Part shown: in pieces, positions 35,901 through 48,091 of the stretch | Layout of the letters: every line of letters begins with the position of its first letter | Numbering within the stretch: the first letter of the stretch is position 1 | NCBI GenBank assembly: GCA_033063855.1 | Contig: CP093829.1 | Location: forward strand, 12,927,537-12,991,536 | Direction: 5' to 3' | DNA length: 64,000 nucleotides | Source of the DNA: Smittia aterrima | Lineage: Eukaryota > Arthropoda > Insecta > Diptera > Chironomidae | The notes under the pieces: generated by a model | The model's database searches: none | Told to the model about the DNA's origin: nothing | The model's input: the letters and a program-made list of their open reading frames with translations, nothing else | Program-made: the position numbers and the translations under genes

Positions 35901-38900
35901 CGCGCTACTAGCAATATTCTATTAAAATATTAAAATATAAATTTTTTATACAATTTTCCTGTTTTCAGTTTTTTTCTAAACGAACTAGAACATCAGAAAT
36001 TTGAAGTTTTATGTTCGAATTTTTCAGACGAGGCTTCATCTTTGTTTTTCGCGTTCCCTTCAGAATATTTTTCTTCTCCAACCTATGTATGTCGAAGCTT
36101 GCAACAACTACGCATCATTCAGAGAAGTTTCATCATTGATTCGACCTTAATTATGCAGCATGATTGATTAAGGAGCAATTGCATGACAATTGCTCTCAAT
36201 AAATTTGTTTCTGCTAATAGCTAGTAAATGTTTGGAAATGCTCTTGGTGCGAAAAAAAGTTTTTGTTACGCGCAATTTAAAATTCAATTGTTACGAAGTT
36301 TTTTTTTTCAAGTTTTGGAAAGTTGTGTGGATTGAGCTCATGGAAGTATTTTCTAACAAAAAAATTGCTTGTGATGAGATTCGCCGCTGGAAATAAGAAA
36401 TTACTGTTAGAAAGTAATCGGCGCGTACTAAATCGGGTAAACCTAGCGGTAAAAATGTCGCTTGCTTCTTGAAATATTGACACGACCTTTTCCTTCGAAT
36501 AGAGAGATTTAATTTAGAATATGAATAAATTATTTTTTATAATACTTTTTCTTTTTTTTATTCTGAGGTCTCAAACAGTTTTCCTTGTTGAAATACATCT
36601 ATTAAAATTTACATTCTGAACAGATTTAACGTAATCTTACTTGATGCTTGCCGAGTCTCTCCCGCTCTAATGTTCTTCTTCCTTCAACGTTCAAGGGTCG
36701 CGGAGGCTTTCAAAATACTTAAATCCTAATTATTTTTCTTAAGTGAATATTTGAATTAACAATGCTGCTTTAATTGAAAGAAAAACCATAATATATTGTT
36801 CTCAGTGCAAGCGCAAGGAAATCGATTTTTAATCGAATCTTTTCATTATTGATATAGCCAAATTATTCTGTGACTGGGCATTAGAGTTTTTTCTACAGAA
36901 TTTCACAAAACTAGATTTAAAAAAAATTGTCAGGTTTTCAGATTGGACTTTGCTTCAGAAACTTTAGAGCGTTTATTCAGCAAATAATTTTTAGCAATTG
37001 CTAAGCTCGCAAAACTTTGTCGTTTTCTCAAGTTTCATTCAATAAATCTAAAGTTTCTCCCTTCATTGCAATAAATTGTTCTCACTTTCAAACTGAAATA
37101 TTTCAGCTAACTTGCTGAAAAAATAAACTTGTTAGTCCTCGTCGCTCCTTTGCTTCAACAATGACGCTTCCTTTCGGAAATAACTTATCGGAAATTAAGA
37201 AAACTTTTCTTGTTTCTATTGAAAATACATTCGCCGAAATACGTGGATTGATAAAAAGGCCTTGAAGCCAGAGCGTTTTTTTGTTCGGGAGACCAAATAT
37301 TCATCGAAATGTGACAGACGACACCGTTGCGCGATGAGACAAGCTCATAATAAATAATTCAAATACATGACGCCAGACGTATTTATCCTTTAATGCCTCT
37401 GGCATTGTCTCTAAGTAATGCCAATTTGGCAAAGAACGCAAATTTAGGAGAAATGATTTGTCGTTTTGATCATTTCGCTTCTTAAACTCAAAGTATTCTG
37501 GTCACATGCGAACATTGGAATGCAAACCATCGTTAAAAACGGTTTTTATTTGTTTAAGAGCTTATTGGGTTGTTTTACGTTCGTTCAACATCAGCGATCT
37601 TTATCCTTGAAGCGAGAGCTGCAAAATCCACCTCAAACCACTGGTCTCTACCCGACCCCATACGGAAAGAACAAATTTACGTAACTCGAGTCTCGCGGCT
37701 GCGCAAAATGGATTTTGTGGAAATGTTAATGTTGTGCGAAATATTGATCTCAAAAGTTTACGGCTGGGGACAATTCGTTTATTGCGTCACAAAAATTTTA
37801 AACCTGTTAAGGAAGTTTTAAACAACGTTCTCCTTAGACTGAAAGAAATTTTTCAAAATGATAAAAAAAAAATTCTCGTCATCACTGATGGAATATTAAT
37901 TTTTTTAAACCCAAAACCTTTTATTTTGTTCAAAAAGGTCTTTGTGACATTTTAATATTAAAAAATATCGAACCACACCCAGGATCTAAGATATCGGAGG
38001 TCAATCTATTTAATTTACGACGATTATCGTAACGAAAACAGAATCACAACCAACACAAACTCGAATATCATTTTATGTTTCGATCGCATAAATCATTCAT
38101 TCAATGCCGAAATATATTTCAAAGCGAAGTTGTCTTTCATCGTTCAAAATAATTGACTAATACAGTCGAAGAACAACTCCCCCACATTGTATTTATACCC
38201 CTCAGCTATAAAAAAGAAACTTCCCTAACACGATTTCCGTGATTTTAAACGAAGTGTAGCTACCCTCGGTTTTGTGCGTATCTCATATATTCTTCAATCT
38301 CTTTTCTCACTTTGCCTTATACACATTTTCCATGAAAAAGTGAACAACGTTCACAGTACACTAAATATTTTTCGTTTTGCTATGAGCCGATGAATGTTGC
38401 GTTTGGAAATATGAATTTATTGCCCCCTCATGTCTCTTGCCTCGCTGCTAATGACATTGGTAATTATTTGTTAATTACATCGATTGATAAGTTTTCGTTG
38501 AGAATGATGTGAGTTTGGTTGGAGAGTTGAGAAGATAAATTTCAAGCCAATAGAAAAACAAAACAAACAAGTTTCATCATTAGAATAAACATTTATTGCT
38601 TCTTTATCTCTCTCGTACGCTGAAATGTTTCGTTCATCGTCGGAGGTTCTGCTTTAAAACGAGTTAATGATCTTCCCGCTGTGATGATGTATCATCAATA
38701 TGAGCTCTCATTTAATTATTTTATGGCGGGAGTCTTTAAACTGAACTGACTCTTACCTGAGCCACGCCTAAGCTTGAGCAACCGAAATAGAATTCATTCT
38801 TATTCGAGTCACGTTATGTGCAATTTTCGGAGTTTCATATATGAAATTCCTTTGGCAATGAAGTGCAAAATTGCGCTGCTTCACTCTCGAATGACCAAAT

Positions 38901-39979
38901 ATGGATCTTTAAGCAATTCAATTGTGCGCTTACATTTCTTGCGCTGAAATCTGAAAGAAATGTCACATAAAGTAAAACTTCAATTTCTGGTTGAAACAAA
39001 TCGAAATCATGAGTTTATTTACATAATAAATATCATAAATTAATGTAATTTTCAATTTATTTTTGCACTAAGGATCACATGGTAAATGAAGTTCGTCGTA
39101 AAGAGTCAAAACGATAACAGAAAAATCGTTATTGCACAATATTTAATCATCCACCTAACAAATCTTATTTGATATTCATGAAAACATTTTTGACTTAATT
39201 TAAGGGAAATATCTTTTCCTTCACCAAACATTTTTAAAGTGCAGCCATAAATTATCTCAAAAAACTTTCTTTTTCATGTCTTAGCAAATTAAACTGCACT
39301 GACATTTGGTTAAACATAAATTTTAAACATTTCAAAAATCGAGTCGAAAAAAAGCTTGCGTCACATAATTTACGTTTGCTGCCCAAAAGAGAGTGGAATT
39401 GTTTATTGCCTTTTGGTGTTAACTCGCAAAAGCTCGCGCTAACCCAATGAAATATTTCGCCAACATTCGAAGCATTACATGAAAGAAATGTTCGATCTCT
39501 AAAAGCTATTAAAATGAAAATTGTGAGTGATTAAGTGATTAATATTTACTTTGAACTTTCAATTTATCGCCCAATCGAGTCGTGAAATTCCATTATTTTT
39601 ACTTATTTTTGATCTAATGATTGATTTAGATAATTAACTATTCGAGTATATCGCCTAAACGTTTAAATAATTTTGTCTAAGTTGCTCAAAAGCATTTGGA
39701 ATCTCAATTCAATTTAGATTGGAATTTCTTTAAATAAGTTTTATAAGAATTTGTGGTCGAAATTGTGGTTTTTAGTTATTGAGGAAAGGTTTGATAAAAT
39801 TTACGACGGGAAAAGAGAATTTCAATACATTTCGTTCAACAATCGAAACTTCAGATCTTTCAATTCAATTCATTTTTATGTCTTCAATCTATTTCTTTTT
39901 CACCACCTTCGACGAAATTTACGAACTTTCCCTTCTTTCAGGAAATTGAGATTCTTCATATTTGATCAAGAATTGCGCT
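32963..39979. other. 7-kb stretch without a recognisable gene
   Basis: AT-rich sequence with many A/T homopolymer runs. Apart from the small gene's 3' end and the Su(z)2-like gene's 3' flank, I see no coding exon, tRNA, transposon ends or tandem array. A slightly GC-richer patch at 37466-37955 has three overlapping open frames in different phases but no domain. Next to a Polycomb-group locus, such a stretch may hold distal enhancers or response elements; nothing in the sequence proves it. Confidence 0.5.
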
Positions 39980-42900
39980 TTACGAATCAATACAAATGAC
40001 ATCGACAGATGGGACGTTCACGCTTATAAACTTATCTGACTTAAAATTGCGGTTGTTCGAAGTTGATTCGTCGCATTTGCTTGTATCGTTATTGTTGTTA
40101 TTATCATCGTCATGCTTTGCATCCTTCGACTTGGCCGCTGTCAGTCGTAAAAACTCTGTCAGCTTCTCAATGCTTTTCTTATCATTATTTTTCGAGGCTG
40201 AAGACTTTTGCAATGTGAAATCTCTCTCGTTTGTTTTCGCAATCGTTGACTTGCACAAAATATCTTCAATATCGGATTGCTCTGTACTTGTCGAAGTGAC
40301 AGTTTCCTTTTGCGGCGGAGTTTTAATAGCCTTTGGAACAGCAACACTAGATTCATTTTTGAAATTACTGTTCGACTGATTCCTCGACAACATTATCGCT
40401 GATGGATTAGGAATGTTACGAACTGATAAGTTTTGTTGTAGGTTTAGCAGATTCTTTGTCATCATTGGAGACATTTTTAGATCATTTAGTTTACTAAACT
40501 CTTGAAGTTTCTTTTTTTCCCAATGTTCGAAATTCTTCTCTAAGCTAAGACTGCGATCAAGCTTTGCAATATCATGTGTCAATTCTAATGTATATCTCTC
40601 TAGATTTATGTCTTGATTACTTGGTTGCTGATAAATTCCTGAATAGTTCAACGTTTGACTACTGCATTGAGGTGATTGAATGAAGCCTTGAGCTTTCATC
40701 ACGTTTTGATTCATCTGAGGCTTTGGCAAAATCTTTTGCGCTACGGGATTTTGTGCACTTTTTCTAATTTTATCGAGCGGAATCGTCGTCGGTGGCGTTG
40801 AACTATGCTTGACGAACGTCTTCTGAGGTATTTTAAGAATTTCTACCGATGGACAAGCGTTGGGAAATAGTTTGATTGGATCTTTAACGTTTATGTTTGG
40901 CAGCTTAGATTGGGATTGTGATTTATTTATAGCATTATTCATCGCACCATAGAAATGACGAAATGATGATGATGAAGGAATCAAAGGAGGAATTTTCGAG
41001 TAGTTGGTCGTGTCTGGTGATGATGGTTGATTAGGAGATTTACTGGGTTTGATGAATGTGTGTAAGTACGATGATTTCTCCGCGCCTAAACTCAATGACC
41101 GTTTCAAATTATTTTGAGCTTGTAATTGAAAGTCTGAAGTCGACGTTGGCGGAAGAATGGGGGAAAGTTTAAGTGATGCGGGAATGCTTTGTGGTCGAAT
41201 TGGAGAGCTAAGAGAATAATTTGATGAATTCGGACTTTGCTTTGGCGATCCCATCTTCGCTGTTGGAGGTTTCATAAGATTTTGAGTTAAAGACGACGAC
41301 GCAGAAATCGATTCAAATGACTTAACCTTCAGTTTTATGCCTGGCGAGGTCGATCTCGACTTTGCCTGTTCAACCACAAATGAGTTTCTTGTTTCTGTGG
41401 CTTCAGGATTTTTGCTGAGTGAAGAACTCACGCTTGGCGTTTTCTGCAATACCAACTTGGGAATGAAGACCATCGGTTGATTGGATCCCGACTTAACATT
41501 CTTTTGCTCTGTTACGGAATATTTGTGATTCTCGACAACATCGGAAGCTTCTTTTTGCTGCTGCTTCTCTCTAATGTTCCTTTGTTTCTCGTCTTGTACG
41601 TTTATGGAAGTCAAATCAAGAGTTTTACTCGGAACCGCTCTTAAATTACACGTTGCTTTCTCAGCCTCGTCTCTTTTATCGCTTTTACAGCTCTTTCCAC
41701 CCATTATTTTAAGTTTTAATTTTAGACTTTCGTCGAGCGAGGAGGAAACGTGCAACTTAGGCCGCTTAGAATGCTCGCCTTCTCGCGAATGCTTCGATTT
41801 TTTTCGTTTGCGATGCAAAATTATGGATTCGACTTTTCGCTCGACCGGTTTGAGGCCAATTCTTGCCGCATACTCTGTTTGATCGCCGATGTTCGTGTGA
41901 GCTTCATCATTGGAGTCCTTGGTTGAGATGTCAAATCGAACTTTCTTCATGGGAGTTTCACATCTTGTAGGAGAAGATATGACATAAGTATCCGTAGGGG
42001 TCCTAGGTACTGAAATCTTTGTCTTTAGACTAGGCAACTCAATTTTAAGCTTGGGTACGTTTAAAGAGAGGTTGGATCTTGACGACGCTTTAAACTTTTC
42101 CATTATTTCATTGCTCTTTGCATGATGTTTCGTACTCTCTCGTCTCGAATAACATTTTTCTTTTTCTCTTTCGTTCATTATGGAGTCGTAATAGTCATGA
42201 GAATCGTTGCTTTGCTGCTGCTGCTGCTTCTTCGTGCTGCTCTTATTTTCTAACTTTAAATCATGATGCGAGACCGTTCCACTCTTTTTGCTTAAAGTCG
42301 TTTTCATTTCCGATGTCGAAACGAAATCTGACGAAGTGAATTGAACATTATCAACCTCACCACGCAAGCGCTCGAAATCACTTAGAACCTTACTGCCGTT
42401 GCCGTTGGGTTTATTCAACTTTATTTTATTGTTGCCAACGCCGATGATTTTACCTCCTCGACTACCGGACTTTTTCGCTATAATTATTTTCAAATCATGA
42501 CGTGGATGAGTCTCCGAACTTTTATGTTTGATCAATCCCGTCTCGACAGCCTCTTTCAGATCATTGCTTAGCTTCACGTAAGGTTGTCGTTTCAATACTC
42601 GTTCAATTAATTTGAATTTTCTATTATGCTTGTAGATTCGATAGAAAAGCTTTAACGGAACATCCTGTGAAAGACAAAGGAATTATTAATGGCCATTGAG
42701 ATTAAAAAGGAAACTCTATGAAACTTACGCGTTTCCAGCGATATGCATAAGCGATATCCATAAGAGAGAAGTCGTCGCTGAGCACGTCGCCTTCATAGAT
42801 AATATCAATGTTCATCGATTTCTTTAGATTGCTCAGATCGTACTTTGATGAAAGGAACTTTTTTAAATGAGTCACTTTGAATGCTGCAGGAGCTTGAAGG

Positions 42901-43594
42901 TATCTTATTTGGGGAATGTTGTTAAAAGCACTTGAGCTGCCGAAAATTGACTCCATGTGATATTCAAGAGATAAGCTGATTGATAAAAATTTTATTAAAC
43001 AAATGATTGATAGGGTGGAAAAGCTTCACTCACCTTATTGGCTCATCTTGATCATAGAAATATTGCGATGAAAGATATTCATCCTCACTGCACGCATCAT
43101 TAGGCAAAGAACGCTCGTGTTTGCCATTTAACAAATGAAGATTATTCTTCACTCGACCAGTAGCTTCACAAGACAGAAGTTGCTCTTTGGCATGTAAACC
43201 AGGAATCAGTTTATAAATCAATGATCTGAGTCGTAGATCGGGTCTTTATCGCACAACAAGAAGGAAAATATTTTTATGAAAACAAGATATAAATAGAAAG
43301 GGAAATATAGTTTTACCTCAAATTGGAAAGCCTTATTTCAGCTTTGCATTCAGGACAAAAATATTTCTCGAATACTTTCACATGTTTCACAATGCACGAG
43401 CGGCAAACTGTATTAGGAAAAAATAGAGAAAATGAAAAATAATTTATGAGACATTTATTTTTAAACTGGGCGATGTGATTCAACTTACATGAGTGCATGC
43501 ATGTGTTAATTGTCGTAGCCTCAATCAGGTATCCTTTGCACAGAAGGCAAGTTAGAATATTGTTGAATGTTTTGACACGTTTTCTCGTCATCAT
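39980..43594 (-). CDS. Su(z)2: Polycomb-group RING-RAWUL protein, Su(z)2-like
   Basis: Exons 43489-43594, 43317-43407, 43034-43243, 42729-42975 and 39980-42664 give 1112 residues. An in-frame TAG precedes the ATG in the same exon, fixing the start. The RING (residues 16-59) has all eight ligands (CLLC, CMH, FCRSC, FCPEC); between ligands five and six it has two residues more than the Psc-like copy. A YKLIPGL segment follows, then a RAWUL domain (AFKVTHLKKFL, LMDIAYAYRWKR), then about 880 residues of disordered, basic, S/P/N/Q-rich tail with a polyglutamine tract. Such tails in Psc and Su(z)2 compact chromatin (family knowledge). Partner: Polycomb repressive complex 1. The copy is more diverged from the family consensus than its tandem neighbour and lacks any N-terminal extension before the RING, so the Su(z)2 name is by position and elimination. 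Confidence 0.85.
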
Positions 43595-46500
43595 CTTGCG
43601 TGATGCTCGAGAATTTTTCGCTCCCTAATTCAATAATTTGTCTGAAAAGGGAAATAAAGAAAAGCAAAAAATTATAATAAAATGTTTTCCGTATTCTGAG
43701 CAAGTTAGAGTTGATATTTATAATCAAGAAGGATTATAACAAAAATATGTTTTGTTCCTTTGTTACTTCAAACTTTTGGGATGGCGAAGGTGTCGGATTT
43801 GCATTGCAAACTTTTGGAATTTTATGAGAAGTCCTCATTCATGCTTTTGTCTCATTTCTTCCCCTTAAAAATATCTTTTTAATTGACCTGTCATGTTCTC
43901 AGATTCCACAACCCTTTCGTCCATATAACATAGTAATAAAGCTTTCTTTCTATTGACGCGTCGAATTATTAGAACAAAATGAACAGTCCTAATCACAATA
44001 ATCGCGCAAAAAATTTTGTTTACTTCTCGTTTAACTCAATCAATGAATGAACCTTATCAGAACAAACGTTTAGTGAACTAACAACCAAAAATAGCTCTTC
44101 AGATAAGCTTTGAACATAAATTTCATTCAATTTTGAGTCTTCGCATCAAACGGACGAAAGTCAATCAATCAATTAACGAACATATTGAATAATTTTTTTT
44201 TTTGCATCGTCAGTTCTGCTCGTAAATTTTTATTAATTTACCGATTTAAAAAAAATCATTATCGCGATTGATTGAGAGAGAGAATGAAGGCAATTGAAAA
44301 TAGTGTTCCGAAATTCATCTAATTAAGACACAGCGAATTGAGAAACATTATCGGCCTATGGATCGCACGCTGAGCTTTCCACAGTTGAACAACACCAACT
44401 CAACCAAATGAAGAAACGACTGCGAACGCCGTTCAAGTTAAAAATCACCAACAACAACAAAAACAAGAAATCGTCAAACTCATTCAATTTTCGTTTCGAT
44501 TTTCAGGCCAAATATCTTTAGCGCTAGATCTGGAATGAAAACATTTTCATTTCGTGTCTACACTCACTCACTCGCTCTCACATACACACTCAATGGCTTA
44601 CCATAATGTTTTGTTCAATCACACTCTTGTGAGTGTTAGTGCGGTTGTGCCTCGTGTAAGAAAATTTTCATTTAAAATGAAAATCCAAGTCGTGAAAATT
44701 TTTTGATTAAAAAATGTCAAAAGTCAATGACGTCGAGACTTTTAAGAGACAGAGCAAATATATTTCACAATTCACAGCAATGCACACACGATTAAAATAC
44801 AGTTTATTGTAAAATATTTCACTGCTTTGCTGGTGAAAATTTGTCTACTCTCCAACTCAAACAGCAAACCTCGACTGATATAAACTTGCATCATCATTAC
44901 TATAGAAAATACGGAGCGCGTACAAACAACGAAGTGAAGAGAAAACCCGAATTACAATTTTCGTTTCACGAAGTCGTGTGCGTGGAAATGAGAAAAGCAG
45001 AGAAAAGAAAGAAGGGAAATTTCTCTTGACTTTTGCCACCAATCGCGTGATTTTATTGCACACACACACTCAAATTAAAAACGACGATGTTTGCCGAAGT
45101 GAGCCGAACTTCGTGAGCGTCAAGACGAAGAAAATTTGAAATTGGTGCCAAGATTAAAATAATTATGAATTCGCATGAATTGTTGGAGCAACTGTAAAAT
45201 ATTTGATTCACTTTTTAATTGAATTATGAACTTCTGAGAATTCCCAAGAAATTAAGAAATACTTTCGATTAAAATTGAATTCCTCGTCGCTCGGTTGTCT
45301 TAAATGCGGGAATCTAAAGTTGCTCGGTTTTTGATGCCAAAAACATTTTTGTCGCTCAAGGTTTATTTTTTCACTATTCAATAGGAACTAAAGCAAAGAA
45401 AACTCTTGTCGCAATTTATTTTTTCTCATTAATTTTTTATGCAAAATTTTCAAGTCGCTGCAAATTTTAATACTGAAAAATATTTTTACCGAAAAGAGAA
45501 GGAATCAAATTATTTTGTCGGCTTCTAATGCAATTTGAGAACGATGAACCAGCGAATTGAATTAATCGACAATCAGCACATAGTTTGTTATTTAAGTTAC
45601 TAATTGTCACCAGCCAATTTAATAATCACGAAACTCTGTCGTGTTGAAATACGATTCGATTTTCCAATTCACCTCCATATAATCACTTTAAGAATTTGCT
45701 TAGTCATATCAACGATAGTTTATTTTCTTCTCCGAAAATTTACTGTTGTTGTTTGGGAAGGTGTTAATTGTGATTATCACAATCGAGTAAGTAAGTGTTC
45801 ATTGTAAATCCATACATCGCTTGGAAAAGAAACATGTTAATCCAATTAAAAACTTTTCCAAAACAATTTTTTTTTCTTTGAAAGTTTGAGGCGCAATTTG
45901 CGCCGCGCAAAACAGAAAACGACCCTTCTTTCTCATGATTGCACAACCTGAATTCTTTTATATTTTTACCTCATTGAAGAATCTTCAGAGAACTCCGAGG
46001 CAAGCTTGTCGGAAATGAGAATTGATTTTTAATTTCGTGGACATTAGCCGTGTAACAGAGCGAAGCAACTCCCGTATCATATTTTAAGGAACTTTACGAT
46101 GAAACGCCAAAAGAAAAAACATTCCCGACATGTGCGGATGACTGTGAACACTTGAATCGAAATAAAAACCGATACCGCTTAACGATTCTAATACAAAAAC
46201 AAAAAATTGATTATCTAAATTGTCGGACGATGTCTGAAGACATCCGTTGTATGACATTGTGCGCATTTTAGGAGCTACAGATATTTTTATGTGATAATCA
46301 AAGCAATCCATATCAAACTTTCAAAAGCAGTTCACTGGTGAAAGAAGAAACAAAGCATGTCTTTTCATTTAAAACACACAAAAATCGCTTGCAAAAAAAT
46401 CATTCAGAGCATCGCAAATTGTAGAAAAGCAAAAACTTGAAAATCGTCTTTTACTTCTCTTCTCGTTATGTAAATTAATCTAATTTTATGTATTCTGCTT

Positions 46501-48091
46501 TACACACTTCGCCACATTATGTATAAGTCTTCGTTAATGATGAAGAAATTTGTATTATAGCGTTTGAGTATAAAGTTAATAAAATTGTGGCTCTCTGCGT
46601 TGATCTGTCGTTCAATGAGTTACGTTTAAAGGAAAGCTAAAAGTTATGCAGAGAGTCGAGAAATATCCGAACAGATATTCTTCATTTTTCATCGTCGTGT
46701 TGGTTCTCGTCGTTTCCATGTGAACGTTCACAATGTTTGTGTTGGTTTATCGAGTTTATGAGGCTGTTTTATAAATGTAGAAAAAATAAAAACCGACTGA
46801 AAACATCACAGAGTAGAACAAGAGAGAATCATTTTCATATGTGGGCGCCTGAAACGGCACCGAACAGCGAGTGAATATTTTTAAACTCCGAATGTTGTTT
46901 CATAAATGGTAAACGAACTCGCTAGATGAATGAGAAACCTTTTCTTTTCGAAGCGCGGCTCATGTTGTTTTGAATTTCTGGTTGGTGGATTATTAAGATG
47001 CTTTTGTGTTTCTTCTCTTCCGATAAACTCTGACGGATCGGAATCATTCCAGAACGAAAATATTTTTTTAATGAGCATAGGGGAGAGAAAATGTAATAAT
47101 TTTATTAAACCGTTCGCAAGTTGTGGAAAATTTATTTCTGACGTTGACTGCTTGCGTAAAGGAAGAAGGGAAGAAAGACTTTAGGGAATCTAAAGTCTGA
47201 GTATTTAGTTGTAAAGTTGTGTGAAGTATCTTCCAAGAACGGGAAGGGAATCCTTGAAGTGTGAATGGATACTCATGATCAATTAAATTTCGGATTTCAA
47301 GTGTGACGATCATCCGTGGAGTCTTTTTATGTAAAACAACAAATAATTCAAAATATTTGACGCTATGAACTAGTGAGCTATTGATTCGTGATTAATTGGA
47401 CAAACATAAAATCCCTTGGAAAAAATATTTGATAATGCTTGAGAACTCCGTCACGTGGCTTGTAATCTTATTCATGAGATCTTCATGAAATTATCGCTAT
47501 TCGATTGGATTTAATGTGTTCAATCTCTTGTGCATTGAACTAGTTACAAATCTGATTGATTCGAATAGAGTTGAGGGTGTAATTTAAATGTTATGACGCA
47601 AGTTTTCTTTTGTTTTTGTTGGTGAATAATTTAGGAATGGCGATTATTTCTAAGATCTAAAACTCTGAAAACTTTGAGAGATATTTCCAATAAAAATATT
47701 TTGAGATTTCCCTTAAATTCTGCAAAACTAAATAAAGAATTTTTTTGAAAATGTGAACTTTTCTAAAGTTCCTTTCTTTAATTCACTACTTTTAAAGATG
47801 TGTAAGGCGAGTAGATAAAAATCATCTGATAATGAAAAAAAAAAACTTCAACAAACTCACATTTCAACAAAAAACATTTATTTCGTTTTTCTCAATTTAA
47901 AACTAATTACTTAAATATACAGCTCAATATAATTCTCTTACATAGATCAGAATGCGCAACGCAAAAAAGATTTCTCTGAATAAATTACAGAACATCTTTT
48001 GCAACGTAAGATTTATTTACAAAGGTTTATGCAAACACATAAACTTATTTTGCTCAACCAAACATTTTGCTTGCAAGAAAGAAAAACCTTT
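43595..48091. other. Region between the two Polycomb-group genes
   Basis: Contains the 5' UTR exon(s) and promoter of the Su(z)2-like gene: the coding exon's acceptor is near 43642, so an untranslated exon lies further right. It also holds the 3' flank of the Psc-like gene. A GAGAGAGAGA run at 44274-44283 could bind a GAGA-type factor. Open frames on both strands at 44841-45069 mirror each other and are not credible genes. Confidence 0.5.
48012..48017 (-). terminator. Polyadenylation signal of the Psc-like gene
   Basis: TTTATT on the plus strand (AATAAA on the minus strand), about 75 nt beyond the stop codon; it is the nearest canonical signal. Confidence 0.5.

Noticed and set aside
37466..37955. 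Three overlapping open frames that could be a decayed transposon gene.
   Set aside because: No recognisable domain or catalytic motif, no terminal repeats, and the frames do not join into one protein.
38203..38215. TATA-like motif (GCTATAAAAAAG) on the plus strand.
   Set aside because: In such AT-rich DNA this occurs often, and no exon follows it.
40159..41882. Long antisense and shifted frames over the Su(z)2-like and Psc-like tails.
   Set aside because: They are shadows of long, simple-composition exons and lack starts, splice sites or domains of their own.
44841..45069. Open frames on both strands over the same stretch near the Su(z)2-like gene.
   Set aside because: Mirror-image openness without domain or splice support is typical of non-coding sequence.
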